From contig CAIXEA010000091.1 in NCBI GenBank assembly GCA_903918315.1, positions 47,127 through 111,126 of the forward strand: a stretch of DNA of 64,000 nt. The letters run 5' to 3'. Made by a program: the position numbers and the translations under genes. Every line of letters begins with the position of its first letter. Positions within the stretch are counted from its first letter, which is position 1. Positions 17,828 to 26,914 of the stretch are shown piece by piece. Source of the DNA: an uncultured Acetobacteraceae bacterium (GTDB taxonomy: Bacteria > Pseudomonadota > Alphaproteobacteria > Acetobacterales > Acetobacteraceae). The notes under the pieces were generated by a model, which searched no databases, was not told where the DNA came from, and saw only the letters and a list, made by a program, of their open reading frames with translations.

Positions 17828-18922
17828 ATGAAGATCACTAGCGCTGTCGCCACCACACTCGCCATTCCCGAAGACGATCCTCTTGCCAATATGCCCGAAG
17901 AGGTCGGCCGCACCCGCCCCGTCGTCATCCTGCGTATGCGCACCGATAACGGTATCGAGGGTATCGGTCTGACATTCTATGGCGGCGCGATGACCGGCAG
18001 CCTGCGTGTCGCCGTGGATGAACTTGCCGCGCTGACCATCGGCGAAGACCCACTGATGATCGAGCGGATTGTGCGCAAGCTGCGCGCCGCCGCGGGCGAT
18101 AACTGCGGCCCGGGCGGCATCTTCGATCTCGCGCTGGCCGCGATCGACATTGCATTATGGGATATCAAGGGCAAGTTCCTCAACCAGCCGCTGTACAAGC
18201 TGCTCGGTGGCTACCGTGACAAGGTGCCGACCTATGCCTCGGGCTCGCTGCGGCGGGGGTTGTCGGATAGTCAGGCGCAGCGCGCGGCGCAGATCCTGGT
18301 GCAGAAGGGCTTCACGGAGATGAAGACCCAGATGGCGCTGCCGGGCAATCCGACCCCGGCCGAAGAATGCCGCCGGGTCCGCGTGGTCCGCGAAGCCATC
18401 GGCCCGGACATTAAGCTGATGTGCGACATCAACCAGCGCTGGCGGCCGGAGCAGGCGATCGACATCGGATCGCGCATCGAAGATGTCGGGCTTTTCTGGC
18501 TCGAGGATGTCACCACCGCCAACGACTATCAGGGTCTGGCCCGCGTGACCGCGGCGCTGAAGACCCCGATCGCGGGCGGCGAGTATCTCTACGGCATAGC
18601 GCCGTTCCGGCAGATGATGGAAGCCCATTCGGTTGACATCATCATGGTCGATATCATCCGGGCCGGCGGCGTCACGCAGTGGATGAAGATCGCCGGCATG
18701 GCGGAGGCGTTCAACCTGCCGATCGTGAGCCATGTGATGCCGGAGATCCTGGTGCACCTGGTGGCGGCGGCGCCGAATGGTCTGACCGTGGAATACATGC
18801 CCTGGATGCTGGCACTCTATGAAGAGACGCCCGCTATCGAGAACGGCATGCTGATCCTGCCGGATAAGCCCGGCCTCGGGCTGACGTTCGATGAGGCCGC
18901 GGTGAAGGCGTTCACCGTCTGA
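17828..18922 (+). CDS. Mandelate racemase/muconate lactonizing (enolase superfamily) enzyme
   Basis: A 364-residue enolase-superfamily enzyme of the mandelate racemase subgroup. Such enzymes abstract an alpha proton from a carboxylate bound to Mg2+, giving racemisation or dehydration of (sugar) acids. The N-terminal capping domain is about 1-125. In the barrel, Lys166 (EMKTQ) is the likely base, the metal ligands are Asp200 (LMCDIN), Glu226 (WLEDV) and Glu252 (GGEY), the Asp-His dyad partner lies in MVDIIRAGG, and His302 is in IVSHVMPE. The usual KxK is KTQ, so the first Lys acts alone. ATG 17828 is correct by family alignment. It converges on the NHL-repeat gene. The substrate is unknown; acid-sugar dehydratase is likeliest. 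Confidence 0.85.
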   Translation: MKITSAVATTLAIPEDDPLANMPEEVGRTRPVVILRMRTDNGIEGIGLTFYGGAMTGSLRVAVDELAALTIGEDPLMIERIVRKLRAAAGDNCGPGGIFDLALAAIDIALWDIKGKFLNQPLYKLLGGYRDKVPTYASGSLRRGLSDSQAQRAAQILVQKGFTEMKTQMALPGNPTPAEECRRVRVVREAIGPDIKLMCDINQRWRPEQAIDIGSRIEDVGLFWLEDVTTANDYQGLARVTAALKTPIAGGEYLYGIAPFRQMMEAHSVDIIMVDIIRAGGVTQWMKIAGMAEAFNLPIVSHVMPEILVHLVAAAPNGLTVEYMPWMLALYEETPAIENGMLILPDKPGLGLTFDEAAVKAFTV

Positions 18923-18936
18923 GGCGATCAAACGGA

Positions 18937-18955
18937 GGGTGGGCGCAACCCACCC
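18937..18955. terminator. Possible terminator hairpin between convergent genes
   Basis: GGGTGGG and CCCACCC form a perfect 7-bp stem around a CGCAA loop, 14 bp after the enolase-superfamily stop and 10 bp before the end of the convergent NHL gene. A clean T-tract is lacking on either side, so intrinsic termination is plausible but not certain. Confidence 0.45.
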
Positions 18956-18965
18956 GCCGATGTTG

Positions 18966-19922
18966 TTACCCGACCTTTCGCCATTTGTGTAATGACCGCA
19001 GGTTGTCGGGACGGGGCTGGTCGGGGAACAACTGCGGCCACTGGGTCCAGGATACCTCACCCACGTAGATATCGCCGAGGCTGTCCACGCAAAGCCCGTG
19101 CGGCGCCATGAATTCGGTTGCGCCCAGACCCGGCCCGAGTCCGCCGAGCCGGCCGATACGCTTGCCGGTGTTATCGAGGATGGTTACGCGCGGCCCGAGA
19201 TTGGGCAGATGGCGGTTGACCGGCTGCACGGGGCCGAGTTCCCCGACATAGCAGACAGGGCATTTGCCGGGCGGCATATACAGTCCGCAGGGGCGATGCA
19301 GGTTGTTCCACTGCGTCTCATACCGACCGTTGACGTCGAAGACCTGTACCCGGTGGTTTTCCCGGTCAGCGACATAGACCCAGCCATCGGCGTCGCAGGT
19401 GATGTTGTGGGTAATGTTGAACTCCCCGGGATCGCTGCCGGGCCCGCCCCAGGATAGGAGCAGCCGCCCATCGGGGGCGTATTTGTGGACCCGCGAATTG
19501 CCATAGCCGTCGGCGACGTAGATGTCCCCATTGGGGGCCATCGCGGTGTGGGTGCAGCGGTGGAATGGCTCCCCGCTCATGTAGGGGGCTGGCTTGCCGG
19601 AAACGCCGAGGGTCAGCAGCACCTTGCCTTCCAGCGTGCACTGGCGGACGGTGTGATCGCCGTCGTCGGTCAGCCAGACGGTGTTGTCGGGGGCCATGAA
19701 GACGCCATGGGCGCGGGGGAAGAGGCCCTCCCCCCAGGCGCGCAGGAAATGGCCGTCGCGATCGAACACCATCATTGGGTGCTCGCCGCGGTTGAAGACG
19801 TAGACGTTGTCTTTAGCATCGACGCCGATCCCGCCGATTTCCTTGAATGACCAGCCGGGGGGCAGTTTGGCCCAGTTCTCGACCGGTTCGTATGTATATT
19901 CGCCTGATCCAACCGTTGGCAT
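18966..19922 (-). CDS. NHL-repeat beta-propeller protein
   Basis: A 318-residue six-bladed beta-propeller. Repeated NHL-type units are visible: GIGVDAKDNVYVFNRGEHPMMVFD, HTAMAPNGDIYVADGYGNSRVHKY, NITCDADGWVYVADRENHRVQVFD and HGLCVDSLGDIYVGEVSW. The overall pattern resembles bacterial proteins annotated as peptidyl-alpha-hydroxyglycine alpha-amidating lyase-like. No signal peptide is seen, so it is probably cytoplasmic. It diverges from the lone ABC ATPase (start codons about 100 bp apart). A lactonase- or hydrolase-like function in the same catabolic neighbourhood is possible, but no catalytic proof is visible. Confidence 0.75.
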   Translation of the reverse strand: MPTVGSGEYTYEPVENWAKLPPGWSFKEIGGIGVDAKDNVYVFNRGEHPMMVFDRDGHFLRAWGEGLFPRAHGVFMAPDNTVWLTDDGDHTVRQCTLEGKVLLTLGVSGKPAPYMSGEPFHRCTHTAMAPNGDIYVADGYGNSRVHKYAPDGRLLLSWGGPGSDPGEFNITHNITCDADGWVYVADRENHRVQVFDVNGRYETQWNNLHRPCGLYMPPGKCPVCYVGELGPVQPVNRHLPNLGPRVTILDNTGKRIGRLGGLGPGLGATEFMAPHGLCVDSLGDIYVGEVSWTQWPQLFPDQPRPDNLRSLHKWRKVG

Positions 19923-20023
19923 GGCCGTCCCCCTGCTTGTTCGATGCGGCGAAGCTTGTCATGAAGTGCGTGAGCCGGCCAGGGTGGAACCCGAGAGGGC
20001 AGAAACCGACTGGGCCACCCGCC

Positions 20024-20869
20024 ATGGGAGATCACGATGTCGAACCCGCCACGATTGGCGCTTACGTTCGTTTGATGCCTGAAGCCCACGCGTCCTTGCG
20101 CGGGATCACCCGCGTCTTCCCGGGTGACAAGCCGCTGCATGCCCTTGGTCCGCTTGATCTCGACATCGCGCGGGGGGAGTTGTTCTCCGTCGTCGGTCCG
20201 TCCGGCTGCGGTAAGTCCACGTTGCTGGATGTCCTCGCCGGCCTCAGTGCCCCCACCGCGGGAACCATCCGCTTCGAGGGCAACCCGGTCGCCGGCCAGG
20301 TCCCCGATGGGATCGGCGTCGTTTTCCAGGAGGATGCGAGCTTTCCTTGGCTGACCGTCCACGACAACGTGGCCTTCGGGCTCCGCCGTGGCGGGGTCGA
20401 CCCGGCGGAGATCACGCGCCGAGTGGACTACGCCGTTGGCTTCATGGGCCTTCGAGAGTTCACCCGCGCTTACCCGGCGCAACTGTCCGGCGGCATGCGC
20501 CAGCGGGTTTGCATCGCCCGCACCCTTGTGCTGCAACCCAGGATGATCCTGCTCGATGAGCCCTTCGGGGCGCTCGACCAGCAGACCCGCCTGCTGATGG
20601 GCGATGAGCTGCTGCGTTTGTGGCGGGAGACTGGGGCGAGCGTGCTGCTGATCACCCACGCCCTGGATGAGGCGGCGATGCTGTCCGACCGCGTGGGCGT
20701 GATGTCGGCGCGGCCCGGGCGGTTCATCGACATGGTGGAAACCGGGTGGGCGCGGGACCGCGACAGCCGGATTGTCTCGGATCCGTCGTTCGGTGTGGTG
20801 ACTGGCCGGCTGTGGTCGTCGTTGCGTGCCGAATCCATGAAAGCCATCGGCCGGCCCGGCGTGGCCTGA
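20024..20869 (+). CDS. ABC transporter ATP-binding protein (nitrate/taurine type)
   Basis: A 281-residue ATPase subunit of the SsuB/TauB/NrtD family, which drives uptake of sulfonates, nitrate, pyrimidine precursors or similar compounds. Walker A is GPSGCGKST (58-66), Q-loop Gln102 (VVFQEDASFPW), signature LSGGMRQR (154-161), Walker B ILLDEP (175-180) and H-loop in LITHALDEA. ATG 20024 adds a short leader; ATG 20075 is an alternative. No permease or solute-binding protein is present on either side, so the rest of the transporter must be elsewhere or lost. The next gene starts 45 bp downstream on the same strand. Confidence 0.85.
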   Translation: MGDHDVEPATIGAYVRLMPEAHASLRGITRVFPGDKPLHALGPLDLDIARGELFSVVGPSGCGKSTLLDVLAGLSAPTAGTIRFEGNPVAGQVPDGIGVVFQEDASFPWLTVHDNVAFGLRRGGVDPAEITRRVDYAVGFMGLREFTRAYPAQLSGGMRQRVCIARTLVLQPRMILLDEPFGALDQQTRLLMGDELLRLWRETGASVLLITHALDEAAMLSDRVGVMSARPGRFIDMVETGWARDRDSRIVSDPSFGVVTGRLWSSLRAESMKAIGRPGVA

Positions 20870-20914
20870 CCACGGCGTCTTTCCAGCCTCGCGATATGCC
20901 ATCAGGATGCCGTT

Positions 20915-22087
20915 ATGACCCTTCCTCCGCTCTCCCCCCGTATCCGCGCCACCTTCGCGGCCCCGATTCCCACGGCTAAGGCCTGGGCCGGCGGCTACGA
21001 TGGGCGGGCCGGAGCGGCCATCGACCTCACGCAGGCGGTGCCCGGCTACCCGACGCATCCCGACCTCGCCGCTCGGCTGGCCGAGGGGGCCTCGTCCCCC
21101 ATTCAGGCGCGCTACGGCACCATCGATGGCGATGAGGCGCTGCGATCCGCGCTCGCCGCTGACATCAACCGGGTCTATGACGCCGACATTGGGGCGGGGG
21201 ACGTGGCGATCACCGCCGGTGCCAACCTAGCCTTCACCATGGCTATGACCGTGCTCTGCGGTGTCGGCGACCAAGTCATGCTCCCAGTACCCTGGTATTT
21301 CAACAATGCGATGGCGCTGACCATGCAGGGGCTGGAGCCCTTGCCGCTGCCTTGCCGTGCCGAAGATGGGTTCATCCCCGACCCAGAGCGGGCGGCCGCC
21401 CTGCTCACCCCGCGGACCCGGGCGATCGTGCTGATCAGCCCCAACAACCCGACCGGCGCGATCTACCCGCCGGAGGTGATCGCGCGATTCGCCGAGTTGT
21501 GCAGGAGTCGTGGCATTTGGCTGATCGTTGATGAATCGTACCGGGATTTCCTGCCTGACAGCGCCCTGCCGCCGCATACGCTGTTCCAGGACCCGGCCTG
21601 GCGGGATGGGGTGATCCAGCTTTATTCCTTCTCCAAGGCCTATTGCGTGGCCGGGCACCGCGTCGGCGCGATGGTCTGTGGTCCAAGGGTGCGGACCGAG
21701 TTGAACAAGGTCCTCGACACCATGCAGATCTGCCCGCCCCGCGGCCCGCTGCCGGGGCTGACCTGGGCGATCGACCACCTGCACGCCTGGAAGGCTGGTA
21801 ACCGCGGCATCATCGCTGAACGCGCCCGGCTGTTCAGGGACGGCGTGGGCCAACTCCCGGATTGGCGGATCGATGCCCTGGGCACCTATTTCGCCTATAT
21901 CCGTATCCCCGAGACGGGCCCGGACGCGATGACCGTGGGGGAGGCTCTGGCCACGCGATGCGGTCTTGTTTCCCTCGCCGGCCCGTTCTTCGGGCCTGGC
22001 CAGGATCGTCACTTGCGGCTGGCCTTCGCCAATGTCGGGCTGGAGGCGATCGCCGAAGTCCCTAACCGGCTGCGCGCCTTGAAATAG
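20915..22087 (+). CDS. Class I/II pyridoxal-phosphate aminotransferase
   Basis: A 390-residue fold-type I aminotransferase. Motifs are ITAGANLAF (PLP phosphate region), SPNNPTGAIY (about 175-184, Asn contacting PLP), LIVDESYRDF (Asp at the pyridine N) and SFSKAYCVAGHR with Schiff-base Lys241. A late Arg in HLRLAFANV binds the carboxylate. It transfers an amino group between an amino acid and a keto acid; the specificity (aspartate-, aromatic- or other-type) is not evident. It lies between the ABC ATPase and the P450, all on the same strand, with 72 bp to the P450. Confidence 0.88.
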   Translation: MTLPPLSPRIRATFAAPIPTAKAWAGGYDGRAGAAIDLTQAVPGYPTHPDLAARLAEGASSPIQARYGTIDGDEALRSALAADINRVYDADIGAGDVAITAGANLAFTMAMTVLCGVGDQVMLPVPWYFNNAMALTMQGLEPLPLPCRAEDGFIPDPERAAALLTPRTRAIVLISPNNPTGAIYPPEVIARFAELCRSRGIWLIVDESYRDFLPDSALPPHTLFQDPAWRDGVIQLYSFSKAYCVAGHRVGAMVCGPRVRTELNKVLDTMQICPPRGPLPGLTWAIDHLHAWKAGNRGIIAERARLFRDGVGQLPDWRIDALGTYFAYIRIPETGPDAMTVGEALATRCGLVSLAGPFFGPGQDRHLRLAFANVGLEAIAEVPNRLRALK

Positions 22088-22159
22088 CGGCGCATTCCGC
22101 GTTTGCTTCGGCACGGGTGACAGGGTACGGTCCGCCCAACAAGAAAGCGGAGGATACCC

Positions 22160-23407
22160 ATGAACGCGCCCGTGTCGCTTCACGACGCCTGGACCATGCC
22201 TCTCGACCAAATCGATGTCAGTCAGCCGCGCCTGTATCAGGACGACACGTGGGAAGATTACTTCGCCCGGCTCCGCCGCGATGACCCCGTGCATCACACC
22301 ACCGACGGCATGTATGGGACCTTCTGGTCGGTCACCAAATACAAGGACATCATGGCGGTTGATACCAACCACCATGTTTATTCCTCCGATGCGATGATGG
22401 GCGGGATCGCCATCCGCGACCTGCCGATGGACATGCGCCGGCCCAGCTTCATTTCGATGGACCCGCCCAAGCACGATGCGCAGCGCAAGGTGGTGTCGCC
22501 GATCGTTGCGCCGATGAATCTGACGAAACTGTCGACGACCATTCGCGAACGGGCCTGCCGTATCCTCGATAATCTGCCGCGCGGGGAGGTGTTCGACTGG
22601 GTCGATCGCGTCTCGGTCGAACTGACCACGCAGATGCTGGCGACCCTGTTTGATTTCCCGTTCGAAGAGCGGCGCAAGCTCACCTACTGGTCCAATGTCG
22701 CGTCGGTGAACACCCGCGCCGGGACCGATATAGATTCGGAACAGAAGCGGGATGCCGTGCTGCAGGAAGCGGTGGCGTATTTTTCCGCGCTCTGGAAGGA
22801 ACGCGCGGCACAGGAACCGCGGCCGGATCTGATTTCGATGCTGGCGCATGGCGAGGCAACCCGCGATCTGCCCAGCCGACCGCATGAATTTTTGGGCAAT
22901 TTGCTGCTGCTGATCGTGGGCGGTAACGACACCACCCGCAATTCGATTTCCGGCGGGTTGCTGGCGCTTAACAAGAACCCGGATCAATATGCCAAGTTGC
23001 GGGCCAATCCGGACCTGATCTCCAGCCTGGTGCCGGAAATCATCCGCTGGCAATCGCCCGTCATCCACATGCGCCGCACCGCCTTGGTGGACGCCGAACT
23101 CGGCGGTAAACAGATTAAGGCCGGCGATAAAGTCGTGATGTGGTATATTTCCGGCAATCGCGATGAAGACGGGATCGATAACGCTAACCAGTTCATTATC
23201 GACCGCGCCCGCCCGCGCCAACATCTTTCTTTCGGCTTCGGGATTCATCGCTGTGTCGGCAATCGCCTGGCTGAAATGCAGCTGACCATTCTGTGGGAGG
23301 AGATCCTGAAGCGTTTCCCCGCGATCGAGGTCGTGGATGAGCCGACGCGCGGCTACTCCAACCTGATCCGCGGCATCAACGCGATGCCCGTTCGCATCCC
23401 CGCTTAG
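22160..23407 (+). CDS. Cytochrome P450, CYP153-like
   Basis: A 415-residue soluble bacterial P450 monooxygenase. The I-helix oxygen motif is GGNDTT (254-259), the K-helix ExxR is E293-R296, and the heme thiolate is Cys366 in FGFGIHRCVG. The I-helix context LLIVGGNDTTRNSISGG and the heme-loop context HLSFGFGIHRCVGNRLAE resemble the CYP153 alkane/fatty-acid terminal hydroxylases; this is from memory and not a computed match. A strong GGAGG precedes ATG 22160. Only 10 bp separate it from an acyl-CoA synthetase, so an oxidised aliphatic or terpenoid acid being activated to a CoA ester is a sensible model. No ferredoxin or reductase gene is adjacent. Confidence 0.87.
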   Translation: MNAPVSLHDAWTMPLDQIDVSQPRLYQDDTWEDYFARLRRDDPVHHTTDGMYGTFWSVTKYKDIMAVDTNHHVYSSDAMMGGIAIRDLPMDMRRPSFISMDPPKHDAQRKVVSPIVAPMNLTKLSTTIRERACRILDNLPRGEVFDWVDRVSVELTTQMLATLFDFPFEERRKLTYWSNVASVNTRAGTDIDSEQKRDAVLQEAVAYFSALWKERAAQEPRPDLISMLAHGEATRDLPSRPHEFLGNLLLLIVGGNDTTRNSISGGLLALNKNPDQYAKLRANPDLISSLVPEIIRWQSPVIHMRRTALVDAELGGKQIKAGDKVVMWYISGNRDEDGIDNANQFIIDRARPRQHLSFGFGIHRCVGNRLAEMQLTILWEEILKRFPAIEVVDEPTRGYSNLIRGINAMPVRIPA

Positions 23408-23417
23408 GGAGGATCCC

Positions 23418-24941
23418 ATGACGGCGCTCTACTACGACTGGATCGCCAACCACGCTGATCGCCGCCCGGACTCCTTGGCTGCCAACGACCTCGGCAGCGG
23501 TCGGCGTTTCACCTACGCGATGCTCGACGAACGCATAGCCCGGCTGGCTTTGGTGCTGCGCGACCGGTTCGGGGTCCAACGCGGGGACCGGATCGCGGTC
23601 TTCGCCCCCAATACGATCGAGACCTTCGAAGTGCAGTTCGCCGTCTGGCGGTTGGGCGCGGTATTCGTGCCGCTGAACTGGCGCCTCGCGGTGCCGGAGC
23701 TGCGCGCGATCCTGACCGATTGCGCTCCGGTGGCAATGATCCATGACGCAGAATTCACCGACCGGGCGACGACCCTGGGTGAGGGGTTCCCGGCTATGCA
23801 TCTGTGCGGGTTCGGCGGTCCACAATCAGCGTATGAGCAGGCTTTGGCGGATGCAAGCCGGCTGGCAAGCAACGAAACCATCGCTTTGAGCGAAATGTCC
23901 ACCATCCTCTACACATCGGGTACGACCGGGATCCCCAAGGGCGTCACCATCCCGCATACGATGAACCTGCAGAATGTGCTCAATGCCACCGGGCCCGCGC
24001 TGCTCGGGCGTTATTCGGTGTTCCTCGGCGTGCTGCCGCTGTTCCATACCGGCGGGCTGAATGTCTGGGCCAATCCTGTCTTCCATCTCGGCGGCACCGT
24101 CATCCTCATGCGCAGCTTCGATCCAGGGGAGGCGTTGCGCCTGATTGGGGACCCGGCTTATGGCATCACCCATATGTTCGGCGTGCCGGCGATCTTCCAG
24201 TTCATGGGACAGAATCCGGCCTTCGCGACCACCGACCTGAGCCGGCTCGTCAGCGCCGGTGTCGGCGGCGCACCGACCCCTTTGGCCATATTGACCGCAT
24301 GGGCCGAACGCGGCGTGCTGCTGCAACACGCCTTTGGTATGACCGAAACCAGCCCCATCGTGCTGATCCTCGACAAGGAAGACGCGATCCGGAAAGTCGG
24401 ATCCGCCGGCAAGCCGATCCTGCATGGCCAGGTGAAAGTCGTCCGCACGGACGGCACCCCCGCGGGTCGCAACGAGATCGGCGAACTCTGGGTGAAGGGC
24501 GACCATATCACCCCCGGCTATTGGCAGAAACCCGAGGCCACCGCGGCCGCTTTCACCGACGGCTGGCTGCACACCGGCGACGCGGCTCTGGTCGATGACG
24601 ACGGTTACTACTACATCGTCGATCGCTGGAAGGACATGTACATCTCCGGCGGGGAGAATGTGTATCCGGCTGAGGTCGAAAACGCCCTGTATCAAATCCC
24701 CGCTCTCGCCGAAGCCTGTGTGATTGGTGTTCCCGACCCGCGCTGGGGGGAGGTTGGACGCGCGATCGTGGTGGTGAAGCCGGATATGACCCTGACGGAG
24801 GACGAGGTGATCGCCCACTGTGCCGCTAACCTCGCCCGCTACAAGCTGCCGCATTCCGTGGTGTTCACGGACGCGCTGCCGCGCAACGCGACGGGTAAGG
24901 TCCATAAGCCGACGCTGCGGCAGATGTTCGGCGGCATCTGA
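23418..24941 (+). CDS. AMP-forming acyl-CoA synthetase
   Basis: A 507-residue adenylate-forming ligase that activates a carboxylic acid as acyl-AMP and then acyl-CoA. The AMP-binding P-loop is TILYTSGTTGIPKGV (about 158-172), the A5-type motif is AFGMTETSP (about 302-310), the A7/A8 region is GWLHTGDAALVDDDGYYYIVDRWKDMYISGGENVYP-like (about 385-418; Asp of TGD and Arg of DR binding AMP), and the late catalytic Lys is in PRNATGKVHK (about residue 490). GGGAGG precedes ATG 23418, 10 bp after the P450 stop. Medium- or long-chain fatty acids or aromatic acids are possible substrates. Confidence 0.9.
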   Translation: MTALYYDWIANHADRRPDSLAANDLGSGRRFTYAMLDERIARLALVLRDRFGVQRGDRIAVFAPNTIETFEVQFAVWRLGAVFVPLNWRLAVPELRAILTDCAPVAMIHDAEFTDRATTLGEGFPAMHLCGFGGPQSAYEQALADASRLASNETIALSEMSTILYTSGTTGIPKGVTIPHTMNLQNVLNATGPALLGRYSVFLGVLPLFHTGGLNVWANPVFHLGGTVILMRSFDPGEALRLIGDPAYGITHMFGVPAIFQFMGQNPAFATTDLSRLVSAGVGGAPTPLAILTAWAERGVLLQHAFGMTETSPIVLILDKEDAIRKVGSAGKPILHGQVKVVRTDGTPAGRNEIGELWVKGDHITPGYWQKPEATAAAFTDGWLHTGDAALVDDDGYYYIVDRWKDMYISGGENVYPAEVENALYQIPALAEACVIGVPDPRWGEVGRAIVVVKPDMTLTEDEVIAHCAANLARYKLPHSVVFTDALPRNATGKVHKPTLRQMFGGI

Positions 24942-25040
24942 CCGGGGTCGGGCGAAGGTTCGATCTTTCGACCTGTTCGTATTACACTGCGGCCCTGGCG
25001 CGCAGGCGCTGACCGTCACCCTTCGCCTCAGGAGACCGCC

Positions 25041-26189
25041 ATGGCCGGCGCGCTTGACCATCTGCTCGTTCTTGACCTCACCAGTCACCTTTCGGGTCCG
25101 TACTGCGCGATGATGCTGGCGGATCATGGCGCCGACGTGCTGAAGATTGAGCCGCCGGCGGGGGATTCCGCCCGCAAAATGCCGCCGTTCATCAATGGTG
25201 AGAGTGCGCCGTTCATGACCTGGAACCGCAACAAGCGTTCGGTTGTGCTGGATTTGAAGCAAGGCGGGGATCGGGACGCGCTGTTCGACCTCATCGATCG
25301 CGCGGATATCCTGATTGAGAACTACCGGCCGGGCGTTCTCGCGCGGCTCGGCTTCGGATGGGATGTGCTGCATGCCCGCAATCCGCGGCTGATCCTGGCC
25401 TCCATCTCCGGCTTTGGGCAAACGGGTCCTTATGCCAGCCGTGGCGGGTTCGACCTGATCACCCAGGCTATGTCGGGGCTCATGAGCACCAATGGCCCGG
25501 CCGATGGGCCGCCGCACCGGCTGCCGATCGCGATCTCGGATGTGACGGCGGGGATGTTCCTGGCATTCGGGGTGCTGGCCGCGGTGGAATCCCGGCACCG
25601 CACGGGGCTGGGGCAGCATGTCGAGACCTCCTTGCTGGAAGCCGCGACCTCCCTGGCAGTCTACGAATCCGCCCACTACTTCGCCACCGGTACGCGGCCG
25701 GAGCGGATCGGCCAGGCGCATCGCGGCAGCTCTCCCTATCAGTGCTTCGAAACGGGGGACGGCTACATCACCTTCGGCGCCTCCCAGCAGCACTTCTTCA
25801 AGGCGGTCTGCGACATCATCGGCCGGCCCGAGCTGTTCACCGACCCGCGCTTCGCCACCAACGCCGAACGGGTGAAGCACAACGACGTGCTGGTGGAGAT
25901 GCTGGCCGCCGTGATGCGCGGGAAGCCCTCTGCCCATTGGCTGGCGGTGCTGGAACAGGCGGGGGTGCCGGCCGGCCCGGTGCTGCACTATGACGAGGTC
26001 TATACCGACCCGCATATCCTCGCGCGGGAGATGGTGGTGCGCACCGACCACCCCGTCACCGGCCCCTTCCACACGATGGGGGTGACGGTGAAGCTGTCGG
26101 ACACGCCCGGTTCCGTGCGCTTGCCGGCCCCACGCCTGGGCGAGCATAACAATGCGATTCTCGGTGCCCGCCCCAAGGCGGCGGAGTGA
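25041..26189 (+). CDS. Class III (CaiB/BaiF) CoA transferase
   Basis: A 382-residue family III CoA transferase that moves CoA between carboxylates. It opens with the typical LLVLDLTSHLSGPYCAMMLADHGADVLKIEPP, then NRNKRSVVLDLKQ, IENYRPGVLARLG and ISGFGQTGPYASRGGFDLITQAMSGLMS; the catalytic Asp is expected in the FDLITQ segment. The C-terminal part has DPRFATNAERVKHNDVL. AGGAG sits well before ATG 25041. It follows the P450-ligase pair by about 100 bp and its stop overlaps the ATG of the small lipoprotein-like gene. A second family member is at 40599. Confidence 0.92.
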   Translation: MAGALDHLLVLDLTSHLSGPYCAMMLADHGADVLKIEPPAGDSARKMPPFINGESAPFMTWNRNKRSVVLDLKQGGDRDALFDLIDRADILIENYRPGVLARLGFGWDVLHARNPRLILASISGFGQTGPYASRGGFDLITQAMSGLMSTNGPADGPPHRLPIAISDVTAGMFLAFGVLAAVESRHRTGLGQHVETSLLEAATSLAVYESAHYFATGTRPERIGQAHRGSSPYQCFETGDGYITFGASQQHFFKAVCDIIGRPELFTDPRFATNAERVKHNDVLVEMLAAVMRGKPSAHWLAVLEQAGVPAGPVLHYDEVYTDPHILAREMVVRTDHPVTGPFHTMGVTVKLSDTPGSVRLPAPRLGEHNNAILGARPKAAE

Positions 26190-26419
26190 TGCGAATGGAG
26201 CGGTGGGCTATGCAAAGCTGGGTGATGCGAAGTGGGGTGATCATCCTGCTGGCCGGGCTGGCCTGTTGTTCCGGCACCCCGGCCGATTACGGCATCACCG
26301 GGCCGGGCAGCCGGGTGGCGGCGCCGAAGCCGGTTGATGTGTCGTCACCGACGCATGACATTTCGCTGCCCTACGCGATTCCTAACACCGGCAACGGGCG
26401 CTACTGGGGCTATAACTGA
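26189..26419 (+). CDS. Small exported/lipoprotein-like protein
   Basis: A 76-residue protein whose ATG overlaps the TGA of the CoA transferase (ATGA-type overlap). A hydrophobic stretch (about residues 16-26, VIILLAGLACC) ends at two Cys residues. This resembles a lipoprotein signal, although the -3 position is Gly and not the usual Leu, so lipidation is uncertain. The mature part is short and polar, and ends in SLPYAIPNTGNGRYWGYN, a type of tail seen in small alphaproteobacterial envelope proteins. Function unknown. Confidence 0.5.
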   Translation: MRMERWAMQSWVMRSGVIILLAGLACCSGTPADYGITGPGSRVAAPKPVDVSSPTHDISLPYAIPNTGNGRYWGYN

Positions 26420-26454
26420 CACGGCGGATGCCGGGGCAGTTATAGCCGGAGCGG

Positions 26455-26886
26455 TCAGCTCGGGTCCGCTGTCAGGCCGGCGGCCTCCAGACCGGCCCGG
26501 GCGGCCAGGTCGTCATTGTCCGAGCTGTCACCCGTCGTGCCGATGCAGCCGATGATGGATTTATCCGCGCCGCGGATCAGAACGCCGCCCGCCACGGGGA
26601 TCATCGAGCCGCCGATGGCGCCGTTCACCGCGCCGATGAAATGCGGGCGTTCGACCGCGCGCAGGCCGAGCGTCTTTGATCCGACCCCCATCGCCAGGGC
26701 GCCATAGGCCTTGCCGATGGCGATATCGGCCCTGCGCAGCGCGGTGCCGTCTTCGGCCGCATAGGCCTTCAGTACGCCGCGGGCATCGAGCACCGCCACG
26801 GCCATTGGATTAAATTTATTTGCGCGGGAGAAGGCCAGCGCGGCGGTAACGGCGGCTTGGGCTCTTTCGAGGGTCAGTTCGGTCAT
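26455..26886 (-). CDS. GlcG/HbpS family heme-binding-type protein
   Basis: A 143-residue protein of the GlcG/HbpS (DUF336) family. Recognisable parts are LTLERAQAAVTAALAFSR, MAVAVLDARGVLKAYAAEDG, IAIGKAYGALAMG and the glycine-rich SMIPVAGGVLIRG with GCIGTTGDSSDND. Members bind heme or act as accessory proteins in glycolate and diol metabolism; the exact role is usually unknown. ATG 26886 fits the family start. It lies 28 bp downstream of the flavoprotein gene at 26915 on the same strand, so they are probably one operon. Confidence 0.85.
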   Translation of the reverse strand: MTELTLERAQAAVTAALAFSRANKFNPMAVAVLDARGVLKAYAAEDGTALRRADIAIGKAYGALAMGVGSKTLGLRAVERPHFIGAVNGAIGGSMIPVAGGVLIRGADKSIIGCIGTTGDSSDNDDLAARAGLEAAGLTADPS

Positions 26887-26914
26887 CGGTGGGACTCCAT
26901 AGTGCGGTGCCAGA

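Noticed and set aside
21227..23419. 730-codon open frame on the minus strand
   Set aside because: It lies antisense to the aminotransferase and P450 genes, whose motifs are unmistakable. Its translation is Arg/His/Gly/Asp-rich without domains, the usual mirror of high-GC coding sequence.
23826..26147. 773-codon open frame on the minus strand
   Set aside because: Antisense to the acyl-CoA ligase and CoA transferase; no recognisable protein, composition typical of a shadow frame.
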